64,000 bases of DNA. Origin: Vulcanimicrobiota bacterium (lineage in GTDB: Bacteria; Vulcanimicrobiota; Xenobia; Xenobiales; JADMJV01). Shown here in pieces: positions 26,578-35,090 of this stretch. The notes beneath the pieces were generated by a model. It made no database searches and was not told the origin of the DNA. It saw nothing but the letters and a program-made list of their open reading frames with translations. Each line of letters opens with the position of its first letter. Position 1 is the first letter of the stretch. The stretch lies in NCBI GenBank assembly GCA_017307785.1, contig JAFKGI010000010.1, positions 1 to 64,000 on the forward strand, written 5' to 3'. The translations under genes were made by a program, and so were the position numbers.

Positions 26578-27351
26578 ATGCCCGTTTTTCGTCGCCTCTT
26601 TCGTGTTGCCACTGTCTTACTTCTGGTGGCACAGGCAGGTTTTGCCGCCCCTCTGCTGTTCTCTGTGCAAACCCGCTTTCAGGTAGCAGAGAATCTGCCT
26701 TACGGGCCGACGGCGGTAACGCCCGGAGTCGCTGGACTTGACACCAGTCTCGGCAACGTCGTGCACAATTCGTGGACTTCCATCGGCTCTGACAGCAACG
26801 GACTCCTTTACAATATCGAGTGGCAGTTTTCTTCCACAAAAACCTTAGAACAGCGCTTTATCGATGCGGTTACTGTCGGTGAGGCCGTCACCTGGACGGT
26901 CACCAGTCCTCTCATCACTGGCTCTCAAGTGATGTCCGGCACCTGGTTCTTCTCCCATACTGCCGGAGACATGGCTGCTCGCTTCGCCGGAAGCGGTGAT
27001 GGCCTTTTCCTCGGCTCCGGCTTTTCCGCCGACGACGGATTCTGGGGAGCCGGCGATGGAACTCTCGATGCAACCAGAGAGTTTGGTGACACTATCGCCT
27101 CAAACGCTCGCTGGGGCTTTGGAAACAACGATAGCTACGACAGCGACTATTTCCAAAACAGTAGCTCTGGCCAAGTTTTAGTTCTCAATGGCGTGTTCAA
27201 TGCGGGCCCAAGTCTGCCGGCAGGCTTCCAGAATCAGGTGTTCGTGAACTCACTGCAAGTGCCCGAACTCAATCCGGTGAGCGCCTCGCTGCCCTTGATG
27301 TTCGCATTCCTCTCGCTGGCCCTCTCCGGCTCACGACGCAAACGGGCCTGA
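26578..27351 (+). CDS. Secreted protein with PEP-CTERM-like sorting tail
   Basis: A 257-residue protein with a signal peptide (1-23, FRRLFRVATVLLLVAQAGFA) and a C-terminal tripartite tail: the motif VPELNP (228-233), a hydrophobic stretch (LPLMFAFLSLAL) and a basic end (GSRRKRA). That layout is a PEP-CTERM-type signal recognised by exosortases. The middle is a Gly/Ser/Asp-rich beta protein without recognised motifs. No exosortase is in this window. The gene has its own strong promoter and no ribosome binding site, and its stop lies two bases from a convergent gene. Confidence 0.72.
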   Translation: MPVFRRLFRVATVLLLVAQAGFAAPLLFSVQTRFQVAENLPYGPTAVTPGVAGLDTSLGNVVHNSWTSIGSDSNGLLYNIEWQFSSTKTLEQRFIDAVTVGEAVTWTVTSPLITGSQVMSGTWFFSHTAGDMAARFAGSGDGLFLGSGFSADDGFWGAGDGTLDATREFGDTIASNARWGFGNNDSYDSDYFQNSSSGQVLVLNGVFNAGPSLPAGFQNQVFVNSLQVPELNPVSASLPLMFAFLSLALSGSRRKRA

Positions 27352-27352
27352 C

Positions 27353-28312
27353 TCAGTTGTCGTAGAGGCCCATTTTGTGGGCCAGGCGCTGGGCGGGTAG
27401 GTAGTTGGGGCAGCGATCCAGGCAGTCGCTGAGGTGGCCGACGGCAGGTTCTAGTTGCCCCTGGAGGGCCCGCGCCATAGCCTGATTGAAGAGCACGCCC
27501 GGGTGGCCGGGGACCATTTTCAGGATCTTCTGGTAAAGCTCATCGGCCTGGTCGAGCTTGCCCTTCTTGGCCAGTTTGTTGGCCCGCGCCAGCGGACGGA
27601 ACTGCTCGGCTTTGCCGGCCCGGGCGCGCACTGCGCAGACCAGCGCGTTGGGCACCCCCAGAATGAAAAGAGCGTTGTAGAGTAAGAGCTTGTTGGCCAG
27701 GGCCGCTCCGCAGCCGTCGCAATAGTGGCGGCGCCCGTGACGGAAGCCGTAGACGAAGAGCAGGAAGTAAAAGTAAAACTCGCCATAGCCCTGCACGCGG
27801 TCGTAGAAGCCGCACTCGTCGCAGGCCCGCAATTCATGGGTGCTGCGAACGGCCGCCAGGCCCGGCCCAAAGAGCGAATCACAGTAGCGACAATAGGTGA
27901 AGGCCGTCTCCGGGGTGCCGGAGAGATTGATCTGGGCCTGACAATGGGGGCAGGAAACGACCCGGAACAGATGGCCCTCCCCTTGCTCCTGAAGCTGCTG
28001 CCGCACGCGCTCCACTTCTCCGCTGGAAGCGCGCCGATCGATCAAGCGTTCCAGGTTACGCGCAGTCATCCCGGAGATGATCATGACCAGGAATTGCGAC
28101 TCGACCTTCTTGGCCACTTCGGCTGGCAAGCGCGTCTCGCCGGCCGAGAAGGTCAACACCAGGCTCCGATCGCGAACGGTGGTATCCCGAATGGTTTCGT
28201 AGGGAACCAGATGGCCGGCCAGCTCCAGTCCTTCTTCTTTGACGGCTCCCTTGCTGGCCAAAAATCCCGTCGCGTTGCCCCCAACGCAGTAATGAAATTT
28301 AAAACTGCTCAT
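27353..28312 (-). CDS. Zinc-ribbon protein with TPR-like C-terminus
   Basis: A 319-residue protein of unknown function. The N-terminal 130 residues are beta-rich (CVGGNATGFLASKGAVKEEG). Then come two zinc-ribbon pairs: CPHC...CRYC and CDEC...CDGC. A hydrophobic stretch (FYFYFLLFVYGF) lies between ribbon halves, and another (ALANKLLLYNALFILGVPNA) follows. The end has TPR-like helices (KGKLDQADELYQKILKMVPG). It may be a membrane-associated scaffold. The frame is open to 28354 (TTG/GTG starts); I chose the first ATG. Confidence 0.6.
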   Translation of the reverse strand: MSSFKFHYCVGGNATGFLASKGAVKEEGLELAGHLVPYETIRDTTVRDRSLVLTFSAGETRLPAEVAKKVESQFLVMIISGMTARNLERLIDRRASSGEVERVRQQLQEQGEGHLFRVVSCPHCQAQINLSGTPETAFTYCRYCDSLFGPGLAAVRSTHELRACDECGFYDRVQGYGEFYFYFLLFVYGFRHGRRHYCDGCGAALANKLLLYNALFILGVPNALVCAVRARAGKAEQFRPLARANKLAKKGKLDQADELYQKILKMVPGHPGVLFNQAMARALQGQLEPAVGHLSDCLDRCPNYLPAQRLAHKMGLYDN

Positions 28313-28422
28313 CTGCTTTAGTTTTCCCTTGATGGTGGTTTCCTGCTCCACCAAGGGCTACGGTTTGGAGGCTTCTGGGAAGGGTAGATTAGTAGTCCAT
28401 TTTTCCCGTTTCTGGAGGCACT

Positions 28423-29985
28423 GTGTTGAAGTTCAAAGTCACCTACGCCAGCCTGACGGCCGACAACGAAGAGTTGCACGGCGAGTTGGACAAAGCGTTC
28501 GCCAAGATCAAGCAGGCGGGCGTTCCTACCTTTCCTTACTACATCGGAGGCAAGGCGCGCACTTCCGAGAGCTTCAGCAGCAGCACCAATCCGGCCGACC
28601 ACCAGACGGTCATCGGCAAAGTCTGTAACTCGACCGTAGAAGAAGTCCAAGAAGCGGTGGCCGCCGCCCGCAAAGCCTATCCCGGCTGGCGAGCCACTCC
28701 CTGGCAAGAACGCGCCAAGCTGGTCGAGCGGGCCGCCGAGATCATCCGCGAGCGTTCCATGGAGTTGACCGCCTGGTTGGTTCTGGAAAACGGTAAGAAC
28801 CGGGTGGAAGCGCTGGGCGAGATCGAAGAAACGGCCGATCTCTACGACTACTATGCTCAGCAGCTGCGCGAAAATGGCGGATTCATCCGCGAGATGAACA
28901 AACTGTCGCCCAACGACACCAACACCAGCGTGTTGCGCCCCTACGGCGTGTGGGCGGTGGTGGCCCCCTTCAACTTCCCCTACGCCCTGCTGGGCGCGCC
29001 TATGGCGGCCGCTCTGGTGACCGGCAACACGGTGGTCGGTAAGCCGGCCTCCGATACCCCCATCTCGGGCGCGCTGATCGCGGAAATCTTCCAGCAGGCC
29101 GGCTTCCCGGAGGGCGTGGTCAATCTGGTGGTGGGCAGCGGCCGCACCGTGGGCCAGGCCTTGATCGACAACCCGGAGGTGGACGGCGTCACCTTCACCG
29201 GTAGCTATGATATCGGATTTCACCAGCTGTTCAAGAACTTCTCGGCCAAGTATCCCAAGCCGTGCATCGCCGAGATGGGCGGCAAGAACCCGGCCGTCAT
29301 CTCCGAGCACGCCGACCTGGAGAAGGCCGCGCAAGGCGTCTTCCGCTCGGCCTTCGGCATGGGCGGCCAGAAGTGCTCGGCCTGCTCGCGCGTTTTCGTC
29401 GACGAGAAGGTGGCCGACAAATTCGTGCAGCGCCTCAAGGAAGTGGCTGAAGCGGCCGTCATCGGCGATCCCTCCGACAAGAAGGTCTTCATGGGCCCGG
29501 TGGGCGTCAAATCCGGCTATGAGGACTTCAAGCGCTTCGCCGAGCTGGCCAAGAAAGACGGCAAAGTGGTGACCGGCGGCGAGGTCATGGGCGGCGAATT
29601 CGCCGGCGGCTACTTCGTGAAGCCCACCATCGTCACCGATCTACCGGACGGCCACGAACTACTGGTTCAGGAACTGTTCCTGCCCATCGTCTGCGTGCAG
29701 AAAGTCAAGTCCTTGGACGAGGGTCTGCGCAAGGCCAATGACACCGACCTGGGTCTGACGGCCGGCTTCTTCTCCGAAAAGGAAAACGAAGTCGAAGAAT
29801 TCCTGGATCGTATCGAAGCCGGAGTCGTTTATGTGAACCGTCCGGCCGGCGCCACCACCGGTGCTTGGCCCGGAGTCCAGCCTTTCGGGGGATGGAAAGG
29901 CTCCGGTTCGTCCGGCAAAAACATCGGCGGCCTCTACACCCTGCAGTGCTATATGCGCGAGCAGAGCCGCACCGTCACACGCTAG
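28423..29985 (+). CDS. Aldehyde dehydrogenase, delta-1-pyrroline-5-carboxylate dehydrogenase-like
   Basis: A 520-residue NAD(P)+ aldehyde dehydrogenase. WLVLENGKNRVEALGEIEET and DLYDYYAQQLREN resemble RocA/PutA-type glutamate-semialdehyde dehydrogenases. Core motifs are VVAPFNFPYALLGAP, GVTFTGSYDIG, AEMGGKNPAV (general base Glu) and GGQKCSACSR, with the catalytic Cys about residue 320. The start is GTG 28423 with GGAGG three to five bases upstream. It opens a five-gene operon with two class III aminotransferases and a CoA-transferase. It could oxidise the semialdehyde those transaminases make; the exact substrate is uncertain. Confidence 0.85.
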   Translation: MLKFKVTYASLTADNEELHGELDKAFAKIKQAGVPTFPYYIGGKARTSESFSSSTNPADHQTVIGKVCNSTVEEVQEAVAAARKAYPGWRATPWQERAKLVERAAEIIRERSMELTAWLVLENGKNRVEALGEIEETADLYDYYAQQLRENGGFIREMNKLSPNDTNTSVLRPYGVWAVVAPFNFPYALLGAPMAAALVTGNTVVGKPASDTPISGALIAEIFQQAGFPEGVVNLVVGSGRTVGQALIDNPEVDGVTFTGSYDIGFHQLFKNFSAKYPKPCIAEMGGKNPAVISEHADLEKAAQGVFRSAFGMGGQKCSACSRVFVDEKVADKFVQRLKEVAEAAVIGDPSDKKVFMGPVGVKSGYEDFKRFAELAKKDGKVVTGGEVMGGEFAGGYFVKPTIVTDLPDGHELLVQELFLPIVCVQKVKSLDEGLRKANDTDLGLTAGFFSEKENEVEEFLDRIEAGVVYVNRPAGATTGAWPGVQPFGGWKGSGSSGKNIGGLYTLQCYMREQSRTVTR

Positions 29986-29997
29986 AAGGAGAATATC

Positions 29998-31281
29998 ATG
30001 TCACAAGTCACCGATCTTTCCACTCATCCCGTATCCATCAAAACGGCTATGCCGGGCCCGCTGGCTCAGGCTGAAATCGCCCGCCAGAAGCCGTCCATGT
30101 CGCCCTCGCTGATCCACTGCTACCCGCTGATGGTCAAGCGCGCCTCCGGCTGTATGGTCGAAGACCTGGACGGCAACGTGCTGCTCGACGTGCAGGCCGG
30201 CGTAGCCACCGCCTCCACCGGTCACTGCCACCCCAAAGTGGCTGAGGCCGTCAAGAAGCAGGTGGACACCCTGATTCACATCTGCGGCACCGACTTTTTC
30301 TACCCGGGCTACGGCGAGCTGTGCGACCGCCTCAACAAACTGGCTCCCCACAACGACGCCGGCTGGCAGACCTTCCTGAGCAACTCCGGCACCGAAGCGG
30401 TGGAAGCGGCCATCAAACTGGCCCGTTACCATACCGGTCGCAGCCAGCTGATCGCCTTCCGCGGCGGTTTCCACGGCCGTTCCTTGGGCTCGCTCTCGCT
30501 GACCGCCAGCAAACCCAAATATCGCAAGGGCTTCGGGCCGCTGACCCCGGGCACCCACCACGTCGAATACGGCGACTGGCAGGCTATCGAGCGCCTCTTC
30601 CAGACCACCGTGCCGGCCCAGGAAGTGGCAGCTATCGTGGTCGAGCCGGTGCAGGGCGAGGGCGGCTATATCGTGCCTCCAGTCAGCTTCCTGCAGAACC
30701 TGCGGGCCATCTGCGACGAGCACGGCATCCTGCTGGTCTATGACGAAGTCCAGTCAGGCATGGGCCGCACCGGCAAGATGTTCGCGGCCGAGCACTTCGG
30801 CGTGCGCCCCGACATCATCACCCTGGCCAAGGGCATCGCCTCGGGCATGCCGCTGGGCGCCATGATGGCTCGCAAGGAAATCATGACCTGGCCGGGCGGT
30901 TCCCACGGCTCCACCTGTGGCGGTAACCCCGTGTGCATCGCGGCCGCACTGGCCACTCTGGACCTGCTGGAAGGCGGTCTGGTGCAGAACGCGGCGGTGG
31001 TGGGCGACGCCTACAAGCAGATGCTCAGCGAGACCCTCACCGGTCAACCGGGCATCCAGGAAGTGCGCGGCGTGGGCCTGATGATCGGCGTGGAATTCAC
31101 CAGCCACGCCATCGCCGACGGCGTGGCCAACCTGTGCTACGAGCGCGGTCTGCTGGTGCTGGAATGCGGCACCAAGTCGATCCGTATGTCTCCTCCGCTG
31201 ATCTTCACCCGCGAGCAGGCCATCGTGGCTCACGGCATCTTCACTCAGGCATGTAAGGACGTTGCTTCCAAACTGGCATGA
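29998..31281 (+). CDS. Class III aminotransferase, GABA/ornithine aminotransferase-like
   Basis: A 427-residue PLP enzyme: FLSNSGTEAVEAAIKLARYH, FRGGFHGRSLGSLSLTAS, VVEPVQGEGGY, LLVYDEVQSGMGRTGKM (PLP-binding Asp) and TLAKGIASGMPLGAMMAR (PLP-Lys). These match 4-aminobutyrate, acetylornithine and related omega-aminotransferases. In this operon it should move an omega-amino group to an oxo-acid, leaving a semialdehyde for the preceding dehydrogenase. AAGGAG precedes the ATG by six bases. It overlaps the next aminotransferase by four bases. Confidence 0.87.
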   Translation: MSQVTDLSTHPVSIKTAMPGPLAQAEIARQKPSMSPSLIHCYPLMVKRASGCMVEDLDGNVLLDVQAGVATASTGHCHPKVAEAVKKQVDTLIHICGTDFFYPGYGELCDRLNKLAPHNDAGWQTFLSNSGTEAVEAAIKLARYHTGRSQLIAFRGGFHGRSLGSLSLTASKPKYRKGFGPLTPGTHHVEYGDWQAIERLFQTTVPAQEVAAIVVEPVQGEGGYIVPPVSFLQNLRAICDEHGILLVYDEVQSGMGRTGKMFAAEHFGVRPDIITLAKGIASGMPLGAMMARKEIMTWPGGSHGSTCGGNPVCIAAALATLDLLEGGLVQNAAVVGDAYKQMLSETLTGQPGIQEVRGVGLMIGVEFTSHAIADGVANLCYERGLLVLECGTKSIRMSPPLIFTREQAIVAHGIFTQACKDVASKLA

Positions 31282-32561
31282 GCGACGTCATCGAGACCCA
31301 GCGCGAACGCGTTTTTTATACCTGGACGGCTCAGAAAAAAGCGGCTCCCCTGGAAATTACCGGGGGTAAGGGCGCGCGTTTTCAAACGGCCGACGGCGAG
31401 TGGTGGTGGGACCTGGGTTCCACCACCTGGAACGCCAACCTGGGTCACGGACATCCCGGCATGCAGCAGGCCATGGCCGAAGCGGGGCAGCGCGGACTGG
31501 TGGCCAGTCCCACCGCCGCCTTCCCCGACAAGGCCCGGGCCGGTCAACTACTGGCCGAAATCACTCCCCCCGGACTGAACAAGAGTTTTCTCTGTCTGTC
31601 CGGGGCGGAGGCCAACGAGAATGCTCTCAAGATGGCCCGCATGGTCACCGGGCGCAACAAGGTGGTGGCGCGCACGCGCAGCTACCACGGCGCCACTCTG
31701 GCCATGCTCTCCTTGTCGGGCGATCCGCGGCGCGAGCTGTTCGAGCCGGGTCTACCCGGCATCGTGCGCTTTACCGATCCCTACTGCTACCGCTGCAAGT
31801 TCGACCTGGACCCCAACACCTGCTCGCGCGAGTGTGCTCAGGATCTGGAGACCAGCCTGCTGGAGGCCGGTCCGGAGACGGTGGCGGCCGTTTTCGTCGA
31901 GGGCGTCACCGGCGCCAACGGCGTCTTCCCGCCTCCCCCCGGTTACTTCAAGCGACTGCGGGAAATCTGCGATCGCTACGGCATCATGCTGATTTGCGAC
32001 GAGGTGCTGAGTGGCTTCGGACGCACCGGAAAATGGTTCGCCATCGACCACGAGGGCGTGGTGCCGGATATGATCACCTGCGCCAAGGGATTGACCGGCG
32101 GTTACGCTCCGGGCGGGGCGGTCATCGTCAGCGACAAAATCGCCGATTACTTTGAGGACCACACGCTCTTTTGCGGACTGACCACCTATGCCCACCCCAT
32201 GGTTTGCTCGGCCATCTGCGCGGCCATCGATTGCTATCGCAAGGATGAGGTCATTGAAAAAGTCGCGCACAAGGGAGACCATCTTCAACGCTTATTGAAA
32301 CAGCTGCAAAGCACGCGTCCCCTCATAGGCAACGTGCGCGGAATCGGGCTGCTCTGGGCTCTGGAGCTAATCGAAGGCGCGAAAACCCCGGTGGCACCCG
32401 AGAAAATGGACGCCCTCTACGCCGCCCTGAAAAAACGCAGGGTTTACACCTTCCGGCGTGACAACTTCATCTACCTGGCCCCGCCGCTGGTGATCGAGAC
32501 GCACGAACTCGACGAAGTGGTGGGACTGATGCAGCAATCTTTGGACGAGGTATTCGCATGA
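31278..32561 (+). CDS. Second class III aminotransferase, omega-amino acid type
   Basis: A 427-residue PLP enzyme, the same length as its neighbour but clearly different: WWWDLGSTTWNANLGHGHPG, FLCLSGAEANENALKMARMV, SYHGATLAMLSLSGDPRR, LICDEVLSGFGRTGKWFAI and CAKGLTGGYAPGGAVIVS (PLP-Lys). An insert YCYRCKFDLDPNTCSRECAQ adds four cysteines, seen in some beta-alanine/omega-amino acid:pyruvate aminotransferases. Two transaminases in tandem suggest a diamine or diamino acid attacked at both ends, or two related substrates. It overlaps both neighbours by four bases. Confidence 0.85.
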   Translation: MSDVIETQRERVFYTWTAQKKAAPLEITGGKGARFQTADGEWWWDLGSTTWNANLGHGHPGMQQAMAEAGQRGLVASPTAAFPDKARAGQLLAEITPPGLNKSFLCLSGAEANENALKMARMVTGRNKVVARTRSYHGATLAMLSLSGDPRRELFEPGLPGIVRFTDPYCYRCKFDLDPNTCSRECAQDLETSLLEAGPETVAAVFVEGVTGANGVFPPPPGYFKRLREICDRYGIMLICDEVLSGFGRTGKWFAIDHEGVVPDMITCAKGLTGGYAPGGAVIVSDKIADYFEDHTLFCGLTTYAHPMVCSAICAAIDCYRKDEVIEKVAHKGDHLQRLLKQLQSTRPLIGNVRGIGLLWALELIEGAKTPVAPEKMDALYAALKKRRVYTFRRDNFIYLAPPLVIETHELDEVVGLMQQSLDEVFA

Positions 32562-33253
32562 AAAGCAAAGTGGTGGCCAACGCGGCCGAAGCCCTGGCCG
32601 GGCTCAAAAGTGGTATGACGGTAATGTCCGGTGGATTTGGCCTGTGCGGTAACCCGGAGGCCTGCATCCATCACATCGCCCAGAGCGAACTCAAGGACCT
32701 CACCATCATCAGCAACAACTGCGGCAATCAGGGTCGCGGCCTGGCCGCGCTGCTCAAGAACCGCCAGGTGCGCAAGGTGATCTGCAGCTTTATCGGCGGC
32801 AATCCCGACCTGTCGGCTCAGTATCTGGCCGGCGAGGTCGAGGTCGAGCTCAATCCGCAGGGCACGCTGGCCGAGCGCATTCGCGCCGCCGGCGCCGGTC
32901 TGGGCGGGTTCTTCACCCCCACGGGAGTGGGCACCAAGGTGGCCGAGGGCAAGGAAGTGCGCGAGATCAACGGACGCAAATATCTCTTTGAAAAGCCTTT
33001 GCACGCCGACTACGCGCTGGTGCGCGCGGCCGTGGGCGACAAATTTGGCAACCTGCGTTTCTACAAGACCTCGCGCAACTTCAATCCCCTGATGGCCACC
33101 GCCGGTAAGATCACGGTGGTGGAAGTGGACAAACTGGTGGAGGTGGGTGAACTCGACGCCGACGACATCCACCTGCCCGGCCTGTTCGTGCAGCACATTT
33201 TCCAGGCCGACCATGAGAACCCCATTGAACACCGCACCGTGAGGGAGAGCTAA
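32558..33253 (+). CDS. scoA: 3-oxoacid CoA-transferase subunit A
   Basis: A 231-residue subunit of the type I CoA-transferase family: VMSGGFGLCGNPEACIHHIA, TIISNNCGNQGRGLAALLKN, then ICSFIGGNP, LNPQGTLAERIRAAGAGLGG and FFTPTGVGTKVAEGK. With subunit B it moves CoA between succinyl-CoA (or acetyl-CoA) and a 3-oxoacid or related acid. It overlaps the second aminotransferase by four bases and precedes subunit B by four bases. In this operon it probably activates the carboxylic acid left after deamination and oxidation. Confidence 0.93.
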   Translation: MKSKVVANAAEALAGLKSGMTVMSGGFGLCGNPEACIHHIAQSELKDLTIISNNCGNQGRGLAALLKNRQVRKVICSFIGGNPDLSAQYLAGEVEVELNPQGTLAERIRAAGAGLGGFFTPTGVGTKVAEGKEVREINGRKYLFEKPLHADYALVRAAVGDKFGNLRFYKTSRNFNPLMATAGKITVVEVDKLVEVGELDADDIHLPGLFVQHIFQADHENPIEHRTVRES

Positions 33254-33257
33254 GACT

Positions 33258-33887
33258 ATGTGGACCAAAGCGCAAATCGCCCAACGGGCCAGCAAAGAAC
33301 TGAACGACGGCGACATCGTCAATCTGGGCATCGGATTGCCCACCGACGTGGCCAACTACGTGCCCGAGGGCATCTCGGTGATGTTCCACTCGGAGAACGG
33401 CCTGCTGGGCATGGGCCCTTTTCCCACTGAGGACGAGCTGGATCCCCAAATCATCAACGCCGGCAAGCAGACGGTCACCCTGGCCCTGGGTGCGTCCACC
33501 TTCGACTCGTCCTTATCCTTCGCGATGATCCGCGGCGGTCACGTGGATGTGGCCATCCTGGGCGGTCTGGAAGTGTCTCAGGCCGGCGACCTGGCCAACT
33601 GGATGGTGCCGGGTAAAATGGTCAACGGCATGGGCGGGGCCATGGACCTGGCCAACGGCGCGCGCAAGACGCTGGTGCTGCAGACCCACACCTCCAAGGA
33701 CGGCGACTCCAAGCTCAAAGCCGAGCTGGCTCTACCGGCCACGGCCCTGGGCTGCGTCAATCGCGTCATCACCGAGCTGGGCGTCTTCGACTGCAATGGC
33801 GACCACTTCTTGTGCGTCGAGTTGGCCGAAGGCGTTAGCCAGGACGAGGCCCGGGCCAAGACGGCGGGAGAGCTGCGCTTCGCCTGA
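33258..33887 (+). CDS. scoB: 3-oxoacid CoA-transferase subunit B
   Basis: A 209-residue subunit: DGDIVNLGIGLPTDVANYVP, then MFHSENGLLGMGPFP with the catalytic Glu46 that forms the CoA-thioester, and GALDVAILGGLEVS-like HVDVAILGGLEVSQAGDLAN, with VTELGVFD-type ITELGVFDCNG near the end. All motifs of the AtoA/ScoB group are present and the length is normal. This is the last gene of the operon; a bidirectional terminator begins a few bases after its stop. Confidence 0.94.
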   Translation: MWTKAQIAQRASKELNDGDIVNLGIGLPTDVANYVPEGISVMFHSENGLLGMGPFPTEDELDPQIINAGKQTVTLALGASTFDSSLSFAMIRGGHVDVAILGGLEVSQAGDLANWMVPGKMVNGMGGAMDLANGARKTLVLQTHTSKDGDSKLKAELALPATALGCVNRVITELGVFDCNGDHFLCVELAEGVSQDEARAKTAGELRFA

Positions 33888-33892
33888 TCAGC

Positions 33893-33928
33893 AAAAAGAA
33901 AGCCAGGCGCTGCCTGGCTTTCTTTTTT
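33893..33928. terminator. Strong bidirectional terminator
   Basis: AAAAA, stem GAAAGCCAGGC (33898-33908), loop GCT, stem GCCTGGCTTTC (33912-33922), then TTTTTT. It serves the catabolic operon on the plus strand and the Gln-rich gene on the minus strand, whose stop codon lies at its edge. Confidence 0.93.
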
Positions 33929-34379
33929 ATTTCTGCTGCTGCTGCTGGGGTCCGCCGGCGGGGCGGTTGGCCTTGATTTGTTCGAAGGTGGACTCCGAGC
34001 TTTGCTGATCGCCCTGTTGTAGCTGCTGTTTCAGCTGCGATTTGAGCGATTCGTTGGGATCGCTGCCCTGGCTGGGTCGGCTCGATTCCATCGAGTAGAT
34101 GGTGCTCAGGGCACCCTGCAGGTCGCCGCTCTGAATCTGCTGCTCGAGCTGGTCAGGGCTGACACCCGAGTTGGACTGCGTGCCCTGGGTGGCGTTGCTC
34201 TGGGTCAATTCCTGAGCTTCCGGGCTCAGGCTCACTTGCGACTGCTGCGACTGGGTCGGGTTCTGGGCCTGGGTCTGGCCGACGCGATCGGTCGCCTGCT
34301 GAAAATTGGTCTGCTGGGTGCGCTGCGGCGTTGCCGTCTGGTTCGCTTGTACGCGAGTCTGTCCGATGGGAGATGCCAT
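33927..34379 (-). CDS. Gln/Ser-rich low-complexity protein
   Basis: A 150-residue protein rich in Gln, Ser and Thr (MASPIGQTRVQANQTATPQR onward) with the short motif VSLSPEAQEL near residue 50. A more ordered part follows (SPDQLEQQIQSGDLQGALST), which looks like one helix pair, and the protein ends in PQQQQQK. No signal peptide. A longer frame to 34415 exists, but GGAGG lies nine bases before ATG 34379, which decides the start. I do not recognise a family; LSPEAQ-type motifs also occur in FlgM-like and secreted substrate proteins. Confidence 0.6.
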   Translation of the reverse strand: MASPIGQTRVQANQTATPQRTQQTNFQQATDRVGQTQAQNPTQSQQSQVSLSPEAQELTQSNATQGTQSNSGVSPDQLEQQIQSGDLQGALSTIYSMESSRPSQGSDPNESLKSQLKQQLQQGDQQSSESTFEQIKANRPAGGPQQQQQK

Positions 34380-34472
34380 GTGTGCCGTCCTCCTAGTGTG
34401 TCCGCCCCCAGACAAATGTTAGGAGATTCTCATCAGCAGAACGTGTCCTTTTCTAAGCGGAGCCTAAAGACT

Positions 34473-34492
34473 CTCTGAGCGAAAGCTTAGAG
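34473..34492 (-). terminator. Weak hairpin after the two-component operon
   Basis: CTCTGAGC (34473-34480), loop GAAA, GCTTAGAG (34485-34492), eight pairs with one G-U. It lies eight bases past the minus-strand stop at 34500. The following run on the transcript is only GUCUUUAG, so termination would be weak. Confidence 0.45.
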
Positions 34493-34499
34493 TTTCCGG

Positions 34500-35090
34500 T
34501 CAGTGGAACTTCTCGCCGCGCTCCAGCATGCCGAGGATTTTCTCCATGCGGTTGCGGCGTGTCTCCGGCTTCTTGGCCGTCTGTAGACGCCAGAGGATGG
34601 CGTAGCGATTGGTGGCGTTCAGGGTCTCGAAGAAGGCCGCGGCCTGAGGATTTTTGCCCAGCTCGGCCAGGAAATCTTCGGGCGCCTGGGCGGTGGAGGG
34701 ACTGTCGTAGGCCTGCTCCCAACGCCCGTCCGCCTTGGCCCGCTCGATCTCGGCCAGACCGGCCGGTTGCATACGACCCTCTTCGATAAGCCGCTCCACC
34801 TTGACCCGATTGATTTTGGACCAGATGCTGCGGGCCCGGCGAGGCGTGTAGCGCTGCAAATAGGAAGTCTCGTCCACAGACTTGGCCTGCCCGTCGATCC
34901 ACCCATAACAAAGCGAGACCTCCACCGCCTCGGCATAGGTGACCGAAGTGGTGGGCGCGCCCTTTTTGGCAAAGAGCATCCAGAACCCGTCCGACTTTGC
35001 ATGATTTTCCCGCAGCCAGACCTCAAAGGCGGCTGCATCCGGGAACTTGAGGATTTCCAGTTCAGATTTCAAAGCGATATCCCACTCCAT
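34500..35090 (-). CDS. YdeI/OmdA-family protein
   Basis: A 196-residue protein with FEVWLRENHAKSDGFWMLFA, VSLCYGWIDGQAKSVDETSY, LQRYTPRRARSIWSKINRVK and DGRWEQAYDSPSTAQAPEDF, the conserved blocks of the YdeI/OmpD-associated (OmdA) family. Members have been linked to tolerance of stress and peptide antibiotics, but the mechanism is unknown. The ATG lies inside the response-regulator gene (29-base overlap), so it is co-transcribed and may be the last gene of the operon starting at 41916. Confidence 0.82.
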   Translation of the reverse strand: MEWDIALKSELEILKFPDAAAFEVWLRENHAKSDGFWMLFAKKGAPTTSVTYAEAVEVSLCYGWIDGQAKSVDETSYLQRYTPRRARSIWSKINRVKVERLIEEGRMQPAGLAEIERAKADGRWEQAYDSPSTAQAPEDFLAELGKNPQAAAFFETLNATNRYAILWRLQTAKKPETRRNRMEKILGMLERGEKFH

